A stretch of DNA of 64,000 nt from Archaeoglobus sulfaticallidus PM70-1 (lineage in GTDB: Archaea; Halobacteriota; Archaeoglobi; Archaeoglobales; Archaeoglobaceae): assembly GCF_000385565.1 (NCBI RefSeq), contig NC_021169.1, positions 1,284,571 to 1,348,570 of the forward strand, written 5' to 3'. The notes under the pieces were generated by a model that saw only the letters and a program-made list of their open reading frames with translations, had not been told where the DNA came from and did no database searches. A program made the position numbers and the translations under genes. This document shows positions 16,261-26,104 of the stretch, piece by piece. Position 1 is the stretch's first letter. Every line of letters begins with the position of its first letter.

Positions 16261-17508
16261 ATGGAGGGCATTAACATTTTTGAGAATATATTAAACTCAA
16301 AGAAGATTTTCAAAAACAGGGATGTGTTGAGGCATTCATATACTCCGGACTATCTGCCCCACAGAAAGGAGCAGATCGAAGCCATTGCATCTGTTCTCGT
16401 ATCTGCTTTAAGGGGTGAGACGCCCTCGAACATACTGATATATGGTATGACCGGAACGGGAAAAACCGCAACCGTCAGATTTGTTGGTAACGAGCTTGAA
16501 AAATACAGCCTTAGAACCAATACGAGATGCTACATGCATTACATTAATTGTGAGATAATAGATACTCAGTATAGGGTTCTCGCAACCCTCGCCAAAAACC
16601 TTGGAAGAAATGTCCCCATGACTGGCTGGCCCACGGATCGGGTTTATGAGGAGGTTAGATACGCTATTGATAAGCGGGAGCAGACCGTGATCATCGTGCT
16701 GGATGAGATAGACAAGCTCGTTAAGAAGGGAGATGATGTACTTTACAGTCTTTCAAGAATAAACTCCGAGCTTGAGAGGTCGAGGGTCAGCCTGATTGGT
16801 ATAACAAACGACCTGAAGTTCAAGAGCTTCCTCGACCCAAGAGTTATAAGCTCTCTCAGCGAGGAGGAGATCCTCTTCCCGCCATACAATGCGGAACAGC
16901 TGAGAGATATTCTCATGCAGAGGGCTGAGCTTGCATTTTACGACAATGTGCTCGACCCAGAAGTCATTCCATACTGCTCAGCCATTGCGGCACATGAGCA
17001 TGGCGATGCGAGAAAGGCTCTGGATCTGCTGAGGGTGAGCGGAGAGATAGCTGAAAGGGAAGGAGCCAGCAGGGTTACAGTAGATCATGTCAAGAAAGCT
17101 GTAAGGAAGATAGAGTGCGATAATGTTGTTGAAGCAGTAAGAACACTGCCAACCCAGAACAAGATACTGCTGTTCAGCATGATACTACTGCATATGGCCG
17201 GAAGGACGAAGTTCACAACCGGAGAGGTATATACTGTTTACAAATCGCTGTGCAAGAAAGTCGGGATGGATGTACTAACTCAGAGAAGGATCAGTGATCT
17301 GATCTCAGAGCTTGATATGCTCGGCATAATAAATTCCATAATAATATCTAAGGGCAGGTATGGCAGAACAAGAGAGATAAAGCTTGATGTTCCAATTGAC
17401 TCCGTCAAAAAAGTTATACTCGAGGATTACAGGCTACAGCTTCTCTCAAAATCAGAGGACACCCTCAGAACACACATATCCCTCGATCTGTTTGGGACAG
17501 CGTTTTAA
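16261..17508 (+). CDS. cdc6: Orc1/Cdc6 replication initiator
   Basis: 415 residues of the archaeal Orc1/Cdc6 family, which binds origin recognition boxes and loads the MCM helicase. The AAA+ domain has Walker A YGMTGTGKTATV (near residue 63) and Walker B VIIVLDEIDKL (near 145), with a sensor-1 region LIGITNDLKF and sensor-2 HGDARKALDLLR. The C-terminal winged helix starts near residue 300 (TGEVYTVYKSLCKKVGMDVL, then QRRISDLISELDMLGII) and makes the DNA contact. The ATG at 16261 directly follows a TGA and gives the family-typical N-terminus. Position next to an ORB supports an active origin here. Confidence 0.95.
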   Translation: MEGINIFENILNSKKIFKNRDVLRHSYTPDYLPHRKEQIEAIASVLVSALRGETPSNILIYGMTGTGKTATVRFVGNELEKYSLRTNTRCYMHYINCEIIDTQYRVLATLAKNLGRNVPMTGWPTDRVYEEVRYAIDKREQTVIIVLDEIDKLVKKGDDVLYSLSRINSELERSRVSLIGITNDLKFKSFLDPRVISSLSEEEILFPPYNAEQLRDILMQRAELAFYDNVLDPEVIPYCSAIAAHEHGDARKALDLLRVSGEIAEREGASRVTVDHVKKAVRKIECDNVVEAVRTLPTQNKILLFSMILLHMAGRTKFTTGEVYTVYKSLCKKVGMDVLTQRRISDLISELDMLGIINSIIISKGRYGRTREIKLDVPIDSVKKVILEDYRLQLLSKSEDTLRTHISLDLFGTAF

Positions 17509-17529
17509 AATTTTTAAAATAAAAAAAGA

Positions 17530-18078
17530 TTATTCGATATCTATTTTCTTTTTCTGTTCTTTCTTTGGATGCTTCTTCTTCATCACAACCTCAAGCACAC
17601 CGTTGTTGTACCTCGCCTTCGCTGACTCCGGGATCACTTCTGCTGGAAGCTCTACGGTCTCGAAGTACTTCCTGTTCTCTCCATCAGCCTTGATCTCCAG
17701 CGTTGTTTCGGTTGCATTAAGATCGATGTCCTCCTTGTTAACTCCCGGCATCTCCGCAATGATCTGAACCTCCTCATCGGTTTCCATGACATCGATCAGC
17801 GGCTTTCTCTCTTCAATTCCCTTTATGCCACCCTCGAACTTCGTACCGAACTCCTTTATCTCCGGCTTCCCGTCAGGGCCGATTCTTATCGAGAATCCCC
17901 TTATTATTGGCTTTGATTCTGGCATGCTCCTGAAAATCTCGTTGAAGTCCCTTGTTATCCTCTTGAATATCTCATCGAACTCCTCGCTGAACGGGAAGCT
18001 GAACATCTCAAACATCTCATCAAATATATCATCCCAATCTCTATAGGTCTTCCTTCTTCTTTTCCACGGCACACGCAT
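17530..18078 (-). CDS. hsp20: Small heat-shock protein Hsp20 (alpha-crystallin family)
   Basis: 182 residues, longer than the typical 150 because of an extended N-terminal part of about 95 residues rich in Phe and Glu (WDDIFDEMFEMFSFPFSEEF). The alpha-crystallin domain runs from KPLIDVMETDEEVQIIAEMP to about ARYNNGVLEVVMKKK, and the C-terminus has an IXI-like IDI motif used in oligomer assembly. It holds unfolding proteins in a refoldable state. The GGAGGTG site sets the ATG at 18078; an overlapping GTG at 18081 lies within that site. It is the third gene of the heat-shock operon, 38 bases after cdc48. Confidence 0.93.
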   Translation of the reverse strand: MRVPWKRRRKTYRDWDDIFDEMFEMFSFPFSEEFDEIFKRITRDFNEIFRSMPESKPIIRGFSIRIGPDGKPEIKEFGTKFEGGIKGIEERKPLIDVMETDEEVQIIAEMPGVNKEDIDLNATETTLEIKADGENRKYFETVELPAEVIPESAKARYNNGVLEVVMKKKHPKKEQKKKIDIE

Positions 18079-18116
18079 CACCTCCCAAATTTTTTATTAA
18101 ATTAAAAAATTAAAGA

Positions 18117-20321
<2,205 letters not shown>

Positions 20322-20326
20322 TTAAA

Positions 20327-20998
20327 TTAACATTTGATCGCGAACTCAAACTTCCCATCTCTCATTACCTCTCTCACGATTCCTTTATTCTTCAACCTCT
20401 CGATTGCTTTTTCAACTTCAGTATATGGCAACCCGAACTCCTCGGCTATCTCAACCGCACTCCTCGCACCCTTTGATAAGCCAAGGAGGACGATCCTCTC
20501 GTAGTCATCCTCAACGAACCTCTCGACTTCATCCAGAAACCTCTCGAACATCTCGCTGAACTTGCTGAATATGTAGTTCTGAATCATCGAGAACCTCTCC
20601 TGAGCCTCCCTCAGGTTCATTAGATTCCTGTATATGTCCGAAATGTTTCTGAAGAAGTTTGATCTATTGATCTCATCGAACAATCTGCGAGCCTCTTTGA
20701 TGGCTTTGTCCAGATCTGGAGCCTCCCTGCTGATAACACTGGTTTGAAACATGTGTGGGGCGATGGATACCTCGACCCTCATGTTCTGGTTTATATAGTA
20801 GTACCTCCTCCTGCCATCTTCGAAGCTCTTTATCAGCCCCGCTTTCTCCAGTTTTTCAAGATGCTCAATGACGGCCTTGGGTGCCATTTTTAAAGCGAAA
20901 GAGATCTCGCTCACATAACACGGCTTCTTCGCTAGCAATGACAGGATTCTCCTCCTGCTATCGTTCCCAAGTGCCTCAAGTATCGTGTTCGCGTCCAT
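20327..20998 (-). CDS. hsr1: HSR1-type heat-shock transcription regulator
   Basis: 223 residues with two DNA-binding-like domains: an ArsR-type winged helix at the N-terminus (ALGNDSRRRILSLLAKKPCY, then SEISFALKMAPKAVIEHLEK) and a second helix-turn-helix near the C-terminus (ARSAVEIAEEFGLPYTEVEK). A long helical linker lies between. This matches HSR1 (AF1298) of A. fulgidus, which represses its own operon, cdc48 and hsp20, and releases it during heat shock. The gene leads the same three-gene operon here, and the known HSR1 palindrome CTAAC-N5-GTTAG is found 37 bases upstream of its start. Confidence 0.93.
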   Translation of the reverse strand: MDANTILEALGNDSRRRILSLLAKKPCYVSEISFALKMAPKAVIEHLEKLEKAGLIKSFEDGRRRYYYINQNMRVEVSIAPHMFQTSVISREAPDLDKAIKEARRLFDEINRSNFFRNISDIYRNLMNLREAQERFSMIQNYIFSKFSEMFERFLDEVERFVEDDYERIVLLGLSKGARSAVEIAEEFGLPYTEVEKAIERLKNKGIVREVMRDGKFEFAIKC

Positions 20999-21034
20999 GT
21001 CGGGTCACCATGTTTTTTGTTTATTATTCTGTTA

Positions 21035-21049
21035 CTAACTTTTAGTTAG
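21035..21049. promoter_or_regulatory. HSR1 operator CTAAC-N5-GTTAG
   Basis: CTAAC TTTTA GTTAG is an exact match to the palindrome reported for HSR1 in A. fulgidus. It lies between a TATA-like AAATATT at about 21060 and the hsr1 start at 20998, so bound repressor would block initiation of the heat-shock operon. Confidence 0.85.
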
Positions 21050-21161
21050 TAAATTCTAATATTTAAACTTTTCGGTAGGTTGCAAAATTCCATTCATTTT
21101 CAAATAGGCTTGCACCATGTTCAAATGGTGGGAACAGGTGGGACAGAACGGAAGTAAGACA

Positions 21162-21944
21162 TCAACTCAAAAGATCTCTGTATGCCAGAACATTTCTATC
21201 GGAAATGCTGTAATTTATTTTTCTATAGTCCCTCAGCATGCTAATGTCTATTTTTGAGGAAACGAGTTCTTCTGAATCTTCGTTGCTATAGATTGCTTCA
21301 ATCCCGAAGGGTGTTGAGATCAGGCTCCTGCCAGCAGTTTCAGACCCCAGAAAGGTTATCCCTGTTCCACCAGCCTTTACTATCGCATACGCATTATCAA
21401 AAGATCTCGTGAAGTACAGACAGTGTCTGAGTTCCTTTGCTGGCAGGCTGTTTTTCTTGAAGGATACAACCGGATTCAGTATGATTTCAGCATTCTTCAG
21501 AGCCATAACACGACATATTTCGGGGTACAGAATGTCCGCACAGATTAACGCACCGAGCCTGAAACCCCTGACATCGAATACCTTCGCTTCCTTTCCGGCA
21601 ATGATTCCAAGCTCTTTTTCTGATGAGGTTGGATGGATTTTTTCCTGAATTCCAACAAGGTCTCCACTGTCGAAAATGTGCAGGGAGTTCATGTAACCCT
21701 CATCTGTCTTAATCAGAACATTTCCAGCGACAATGCAGTCATGCTCCCTGCTGACTTTTTTTATGAACTCGATGGTCTCCTCGCTCCTCTCCATATTGAA
21801 GTTTGAAGGAGTATAGGAAAAGTACTCTGGAAGGAGAAAAAGCTCCACTCCAGCTTCAATACCTCCATCTATCAGCTTTTTAGCACTCTCAAAAGACTTC
21901 TCTGACCCAACCAGGCATTGAACTGCAGAAACATGCACTTCCAT
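21162..21944 (-). CDS. Carbon-nitrogen hydrolase (nitrilase superfamily)
   Basis: 260 residues with the complete nitrilase catalytic set: Glu in ELFLLPEYFSY (near residue 41), Lys in IQEKIHPTSSEKE (near 104) and Cys in LGALICADILYPEICR (near 137). These enzymes hydrolyse amides or N-carbamoyl groups through a cysteine thioester; the substrate is not predictable. The short loops fit an omega-amidase or amide hydrolase better than a true nitrilase. It begins 43 bases after the amidohydrolase gene on the same strand, so the two may act on one compound. The product ends YRDLLS. Confidence 0.88.
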   Translation of the reverse strand: MEVHVSAVQCLVGSEKSFESAKKLIDGGIEAGVELFLLPEYFSYTPSNFNMERSEETIEFIKKVSREHDCIVAGNVLIKTDEGYMNSLHIFDSGDLVGIQEKIHPTSSEKELGIIAGKEAKVFDVRGFRLGALICADILYPEICRVMALKNAEIILNPVVSFKKNSLPAKELRHCLYFTRSFDNAYAIVKAGGTGITFLGSETAGRSLISTPFGIEAIYSNEDSEELVSSKIDISMLRDYRKINYSISDRNVLAYRDLLS

Positions 21945-21987
21945 GAAAATCGTTTATGCGAGAGAAAGATAACTTTAACTGTTGCTA

Positions 21988-22995
21988 TCACTCGATCAGA
22001 ATCTCATCCACCACCCTAACTATGTTGCTGTGATTGGCTCTCCTGACAATGCTGGCAATCAGATTTCTCGAATTTTTCATCTCCCGAATGTCAAGCACCA
22101 CCCACTTTGGTTTCATACCAAAAACTTCAAAACCACGATATGCTGCTTTTAAGGCATTCTCCGGACTAACGATGTATCCTGCAAAGTTCAGTTCAGAGAG
22201 TACAGATGGATTAGCTATCATAACATTGTCCGTTCCGATGCACCACCTATCGTATTCCTCAAAGATCCTGTAATTCTTCCTGTTCTCCAGGCCGAAGAAA
22301 AAGTTGGATCTCATGCAGGAGATAATCGGAATTCCAGCATCCATGCACTCCTCTATGCTCTTTTTGTCAGCCATGTTCATGTGAACTATGAAGTCCGGTT
22401 GGAGTGCAATAGCCTTCTCCACATCCAAACTGTCCTTCTCACCGGCATGAATTCCAAACATCCTGTCCTTTTTCCTCGCAAGATCCCTGAGATCTTCAAG
22501 AAAGGCATAGTCGTGATCCCTCACACTGCTCATGCCAAATCCTCTAACTCCCTCAAGCATTTTTTCTGCAGATTCAAGAGTTGACGGTCTTCCGAAGATA
22601 GCTAACACTTCAAATCCATCTCTAATCAGGGATAATCCTTCAAGGTCCCCTTCCCTGAACTCGGTCATTGAAGTGGTTCCATACCGTACAGCATACTCTA
22701 TCGAGTCCTTTATCGCTGATGGAACTCTGCTTTTCTCAGCCTCGAGAATCCTGAACTTGTATCCTCCGGGACCAACAAGCTCCTCAAGTTCCATGGGTGG
22801 GGGATCCATTGCAATAGAGTCGCCCAGATGGATGTGAGAGTTGTAAAATGAGGGAATTATCACAAAATCGAAATCAACATCCCAATCAACATCCCTTTCC
22901 TCGAAAAATTTGCCGTCGAGTACCCCAGTTCTGATTATGAACTCACTGGAATCATCCTCAAACTCAATCAAACAGCATCTCATTGAATGCTTCAT
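21988..22995 (-). CDS. Amidohydrolase-superfamily deaminase or hydrolase
   Basis: About 335 residues of the metal-dependent amidohydrolase family. Metal-binding residues are visible: HxH in YNSHIHLGDS (near residue 62), His in MFGIHAGEKDS, His in FIVHMNMADK and Asp in WCIGTDNVMI. Conserved GTTSMTEFREG and the C-terminal NALKAAYRGFEVFG fit the cytosine deaminase/chlorohydrolase branch; the substrate is unknown. The start is uncertain: ATGs occur at 22995 and 22983. The first lies three bases after the right end of the second TnpB element, whose GGGGTGAT could act as its ribosome site. The insertion probably replaced the original promoter. Confidence 0.82.
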   Translation of the reverse strand: MKHSMRCCLIEFEDDSSEFIIRTGVLDGKFFEERDVDWDVDFDFVIIPSFYNSHIHLGDSIAMDPPPMELEELVGPGGYKFRILEAEKSRVPSAIKDSIEYAVRYGTTSMTEFREGDLEGLSLIRDGFEVLAIFGRPSTLESAEKMLEGVRGFGMSSVRDHDYAFLEDLRDLARKKDRMFGIHAGEKDSLDVEKAIALQPDFIVHMNMADKKSIEECMDAGIPIISCMRSNFFFGLENRKNYRIFEEYDRWCIGTDNVMIANPSVLSELNFAGYIVSPENALKAAYRGFEVFGMKPKWVVLDIREMKNSRNLIASIVRRANHSNIVRVVDEILIE

Positions 22996-23003
22996 TATGT
23001 GAA

Positions 23004-23120
23004 TCACCCCTCGCTCGCGCAAGGGGCTTCGGGACGGGTTTGCTCAGCAGAGAGCCTTACCGCCCCAAGGGGGACACAACCCCTTGCTACTCCTATCTGT
23101 TCCAGAACGGCAGACTCGGA
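23004..23120 (-). ncRNA. Candidate omegaRNA region of the second TnpB element
   Basis: The GC-rich end of tnpB plus the element's right end can form stems, for example GGGGTTGTG near CCCCCTTGGGGC and CCCTTGCGC near GCGAGGGG. By analogy with known TnpB elements this would be the scaffold of the guide RNA, with guide sequence from the flank below 22999, that is from the amidohydrolase gene itself. Limits are approximate. Confidence 0.35.
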
Positions 23121-24407
23121 GCTACCTTTCAGTTTGCGGAATACTCTGAGCCTTACCACCTGCTTGAGGCCGGACGCAGTGTCCTTCAGGAATGGATGAT
23201 CCGTCCGGCCCGTCTCAAACAAGCACTTCTTTATGATGTTCCTCGCAGCGTTCACGTCTGCGTTGATTAAACCAATCACGGATTTGAACAAACTCCTTTT
23301 TATCCTCCTCCAGGGTTCGTAGTTATCCTCTGAAGGGTACTCGTGCTTGACAGAATCAACTCCCGATGTATACCTTTCATCGATCTCCACGACTTCCCCG
23401 AACTTGTATCTTAAGTGATCTACCACTTTACCGTGGGGGAGCAAGGAGAACATCTGGTTTACCAGATCTGGCAGATCGTTCTCCTCGTTCTTTGAGGAGT
23501 AGATGTTACCCACTATGATTTTTGTAACTTTCAGCTTTCTGGCAAGGCCAGCGATGAGGTTCGATGCCTTGTGTGAGAAATCCCTGAGCAAGTTCCTTAC
23601 CCTTTTCCACAGCTTCGCAATCCTCTCGTCAACCCTGTTGTACGGTAAACCTTTGTTCTTCAGATTGTCCTTGAGGGATTGCAGCTTGGCAATCTTCTTT
23701 AAGTACTTCCTCAAAAGGCTCATTAACCCTCTTCCATCGATGATATAAGCAGTTGGATGGTTTTCTACAACTATCACTGCGAAGTTTGCTTTGTTGAGGT
23801 CTATGCCCATGAGTCTTTCTTTTCCCTCTACCTCTGATTGCTCAGGCTTACTGTAAACAATGCCAATCTGGTAGAAAATCCTGCCTGAGTACTTGAGAGG
23901 TGTTATCTGGACGTTCCTCACGTCGTATCGAGTCAAGTCGATGCCTGTATCTATCCACAGGTACTTTTTAGAGTAGCCGTACTCCTTTAAGTATTCCCTG
24001 AGCTGTTTGGGGATGGAGAGCCTTAGTTTAGTCCCGAACACCTTAAAGCCTGTTTTGTCGTATACTACCGTGTGATGGGGCTTCTTTCTGTCCACAAAGT
24101 GGGGTTTTCTTATAGGGAACCTGTACTTTTCAGGATTCTTTAGATAGTCGAAGAAGGTTTTCCAGGCTTCTATCAGCTGACCCATGAGTATCTGTGCAGA
24201 CCTCGACTGAACGTTCTTGACGAAGAAGTCGTCTTTGAGCTTGTTGTATAGATCGAAGACGTTGAAAGATGCTTTGCCGTTCATCAACAGGTAGTTAGCA
24301 GCATTCCACATCTTGCCAGCGTTGTACGTTAAGTTGCCCAACACTATCTCCTGCTCCCTTGTTAAACGGGGCTGGATTAAGATACACCTCATGTTCTCGT
24401 TCTGCAC
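23004..24407 (-). CDS. tnpB: TnpB nuclease, divergent type lacking the zinc ribbon
   Basis: 467 residues. The first RuvC aspartate is in LMGIDLNKANFAVIV (near residue 208) and the third in GLINADVNAARNIIKK (near 390). The middle motif reads KIIVGNIYSSKNEEND, with Gly-Asn where canonical TnpB has Glu; a glutamate in VVEIDERYTSGVDS about 45 residues on may replace it, as in TnpB groups with a rearranged catalytic site. No CXXC zinc ribbon is present: its place holds SVKHEYPSEDNYEPWRRIKR. The last about 45 residues read through the right-end RNA region. Start MQNENMRC at 24407; MRC at the next ATG is also possible. It may be a working guided nuclease of an unusual type. Confidence 0.82.
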   Translation of the reverse strand: MQNENMRCILIQPRLTREQEIVLGNLTYNAGKMWNAANYLLMNGKASFNVFDLYNKLKDDFFVKNVQSRSAQILMGQLIEAWKTFFDYLKNPEKYRFPIRKPHFVDRKKPHHTVVYDKTGFKVFGTKLRLSIPKQLREYLKEYGYSKKYLWIDTGIDLTRYDVRNVQITPLKYSGRIFYQIGIVYSKPEQSEVEGKERLMGIDLNKANFAVIVVENHPTAYIIDGRGLMSLLRKYLKKIAKLQSLKDNLKNKGLPYNRVDERIAKLWKRVRNLLRDFSHKASNLIAGLARKLKVTKIIVGNIYSSKNEENDLPDLVNQMFSLLPHGKVVDHLRYKFGEVVEIDERYTSGVDSVKHEYPSEDNYEPWRRIKRSLFKSVIGLINADVNAARNIIKKCLFETGRTDHPFLKDTASGLKQVVRLRVFRKLKGSSESAVLEQIGVARGCVPLGAVRLSAEQTRPEAPCASEG

Positions 24408-24479
24408 GTATTTAATTTGTCCGGGGGATATTTAAGGGTTGGGAGTGGCGTGAAAGTGGTGAAAGCTCAACTACCCACC

Positions 24480-24540
24480 TACCCCCTTGCGTATCTCCGC
24501 CCTGTCGGACGGAGTCTTGCAAGCAACGGGAAGATAAAAA
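24480..24540 (-). repeat. Left-end hairpin of the second TnpB element
   Basis: CTCCGCCCTGTCGGACGGAG forms a tight hairpin, flanked by TTGCGTAT and by TCTTGCAAGCAACGGG. The block starting GTCTTGCAAGCAACGGGAAG and running on to GATAAA (25 bases) is identical at 31671-31695, and a variant lies in reverse orientation at 48689-48714. Confidence 0.6.
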
Positions 24541-24565
24541 TAGAAAATCAGGTTTTAAGCTTTTC

Positions 24566-25969
24566 TTAAGCCTGTTCTTCAGGACTCTTGTGGAGCTCAA
24601 ATTCTCGATGCAAAACTCTCACAGCCTCCTTTCCCTCGTTCTTTGAAACAGTAAAGGAGACATTGTATTCTGAACAGCTCTGGCTTATCATAATCACATT
24701 GATTCCGTTCTTGCCCAGTGCTGAAAAGATCCTTCCAGCCACTCCAGGAGTTCCGGCCATCCCAGCTCCAACAGCACTTACAACCGCTATGTCCTTCATC
24801 TTTCTAACACTAACAACCCCATTCTCGAGAGGTTTCAGAGCGGAATATGCCACCTCGATATCAGACTCATCAACAACTATCGAGAGGTTCAGCTCGGAGG
24901 AGCTTTGAGCAACCATGATAACATTGACCTTCTCCTTTGCAAGCCTGCTGAAAACATCCGACATTATCTCAGCGAAATCAAACCCCGCTCCACTGACATT
25001 GACTATCGCAACCTTCTCAATCAGGCTCAACGCCTTCACTATATCCTTTGTTGTATCCGCTCCCTTCATTATCACGGTTCCCTCAGCATCAGGGTTGAAG
25101 GTGTTCTTTATCCTGACAGGGATTTCCTTTCTCATCACAGGCTCGATAGCCCTTGGATGCAGGATTTTAGCCCCGAAATGGGAGAGCTCCATCGCCTCCT
25201 GATATGAGATCTCCGGTATGAGCCTCGCTTCCGGAACGATTTTCGGATCGGTGGTCAGAACTCCATCCACTTCTTTCCACAGCCAGACCTCATCCGCGTT
25301 AAGTGCGGATGCTATCAGCGTTGCAGTGAGATCGCTCCCACCCCTACCGAGTGTTGTTATGCTGCCATCATCTGTAACTCCGATGAAGCCTGTAATGACA
25401 GGAGTAGTTTTCTTGATCCTCAGCAATGGATCGAGCCTGCTGTTTATCAGGTTGTAAACCTCAGGCTTTGGCTTGGCCCTTCCGAAGTTGTTATCGGTGA
25501 TTATTCCAGCATCTCCTCCAGTCAACGCTACGGAATCCACTCCGAGAGATAAGATGGCAGAGGACAGGATGGGCGCTACAAGCCTCTCTCCAAACGATAC
25601 GATGTAATCCTCACTCCTCCTCGTAAGCTCCCCGAGATAGCCAATCCCCATCAAAACCTTCTCAAGCTCATCGAGGAGCTTATCAACAACCTCAAAGGCC
25701 TTGTTCTGATACTGAGGATCCTTAACTGCAGTACTTATAGCCTCGTAATGCTTCTTGGTAAGCTCAGCAATAAAGAGCTTGATAAAGCTGGATGAGGGTT
25801 CTTTATAGCATTTTTTGGCAGCCTCTATCAGGGAGTCTGTGACTCCAGCCATTGCGGACACAACAACAACTTTCTCATAGTCCTCAAACTTCTTTATCAG
25901 GTTTGCCACATGCAATATGCTCTCTCCATCCTTCACGCTCGTTCCACCGAACTTCATCACAACCCTCAT
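24566..25969 (-). CDS. Aspartate kinase
   Basis: 467 residues of a monofunctional aspartate kinase, which phosphorylates aspartate in the first step of lysine, threonine and methionine synthesis. The N-terminal kinase motif is [14 protein letters not shown] (residues 5-18), followed by [28 protein letters not shown] and the [17 protein letters not shown] catalytic region. Two ACT domains fill the C-terminal about 160 residues ([40 protein letters not shown]) and give feedback control by an amino acid. It is a single gene on the minus strand; the TnpB element landed after its stop codon. Confidence 0.95.
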   Translation of the reverse strand: MRVVMKFGGTSVKDGESILHVANLIKKFEDYEKVVVVSAMAGVTDSLIEAAKKCYKEPSSSFIKLFIAELTKKHYEAISTAVKDPQYQNKAFEVVDKLLDELEKVLMGIGYLGELTRRSEDYIVSFGERLVAPILSSAILSLGVDSVALTGGDAGIITDNNFGRAKPKPEVYNLINSRLDPLLRIKKTTPVITGFIGVTDDGSITTLGRGGSDLTATLIASALNADEVWLWKEVDGVLTTDPKIVPEARLIPEISYQEAMELSHFGAKILHPRAIEPVMRKEIPVRIKNTFNPDAEGTVIMKGADTTKDIVKALSLIEKVAIVNVSGAGFDFAEIMSDVFSRLAKEKVNVIMVAQSSSELNLSIVVDESDIEVAYSALKPLENGVVSVRKMKDIAVVSAVGAGMAGTPGVAGRIFSALGKNGINVIMISQSCSEYNVSFTVSKNEGKEAVRVLHREFELHKSPEEQA

Positions 25970-26104
25970 CCATATTCCCCCTAATATTACATACAGTAAT
26001 TTTTTTCAGAGCCACATTCCGTGATATGTTCGGTAATAAAAACTTTTCTGCTGTAAAACATCAAGAGGCTTATTTTTTAATTACTCGAAATTAAAATTGT
26101 TTTT

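Larger units (their letters stand above)
22999..24540 (-). mobile_element. IS605-type TnpB-only element (second copy)
   Basis: It contains tnpB but no TnpA. On the minus strand the right end finishes GGGGTGATTCAC at 22999, with the same TTSAC ending as the copy at 5190-6540. The left end is a hairpin region at about 24480-24540 that shares a 25-base exact block with a relic at 31671-31695. The two TnpB proteins are of different subfamilies, so these are separate families of element. It separates aspartate kinase from the amidohydrolase gene. Confidence 0.68.

Noticed and set aside
16068-16313. Open frame on the minus strand across the origin region
   Set aside because: It covers the ORB and the cdc6 start, has biased composition, no ribosome site and no recognisable similarity.
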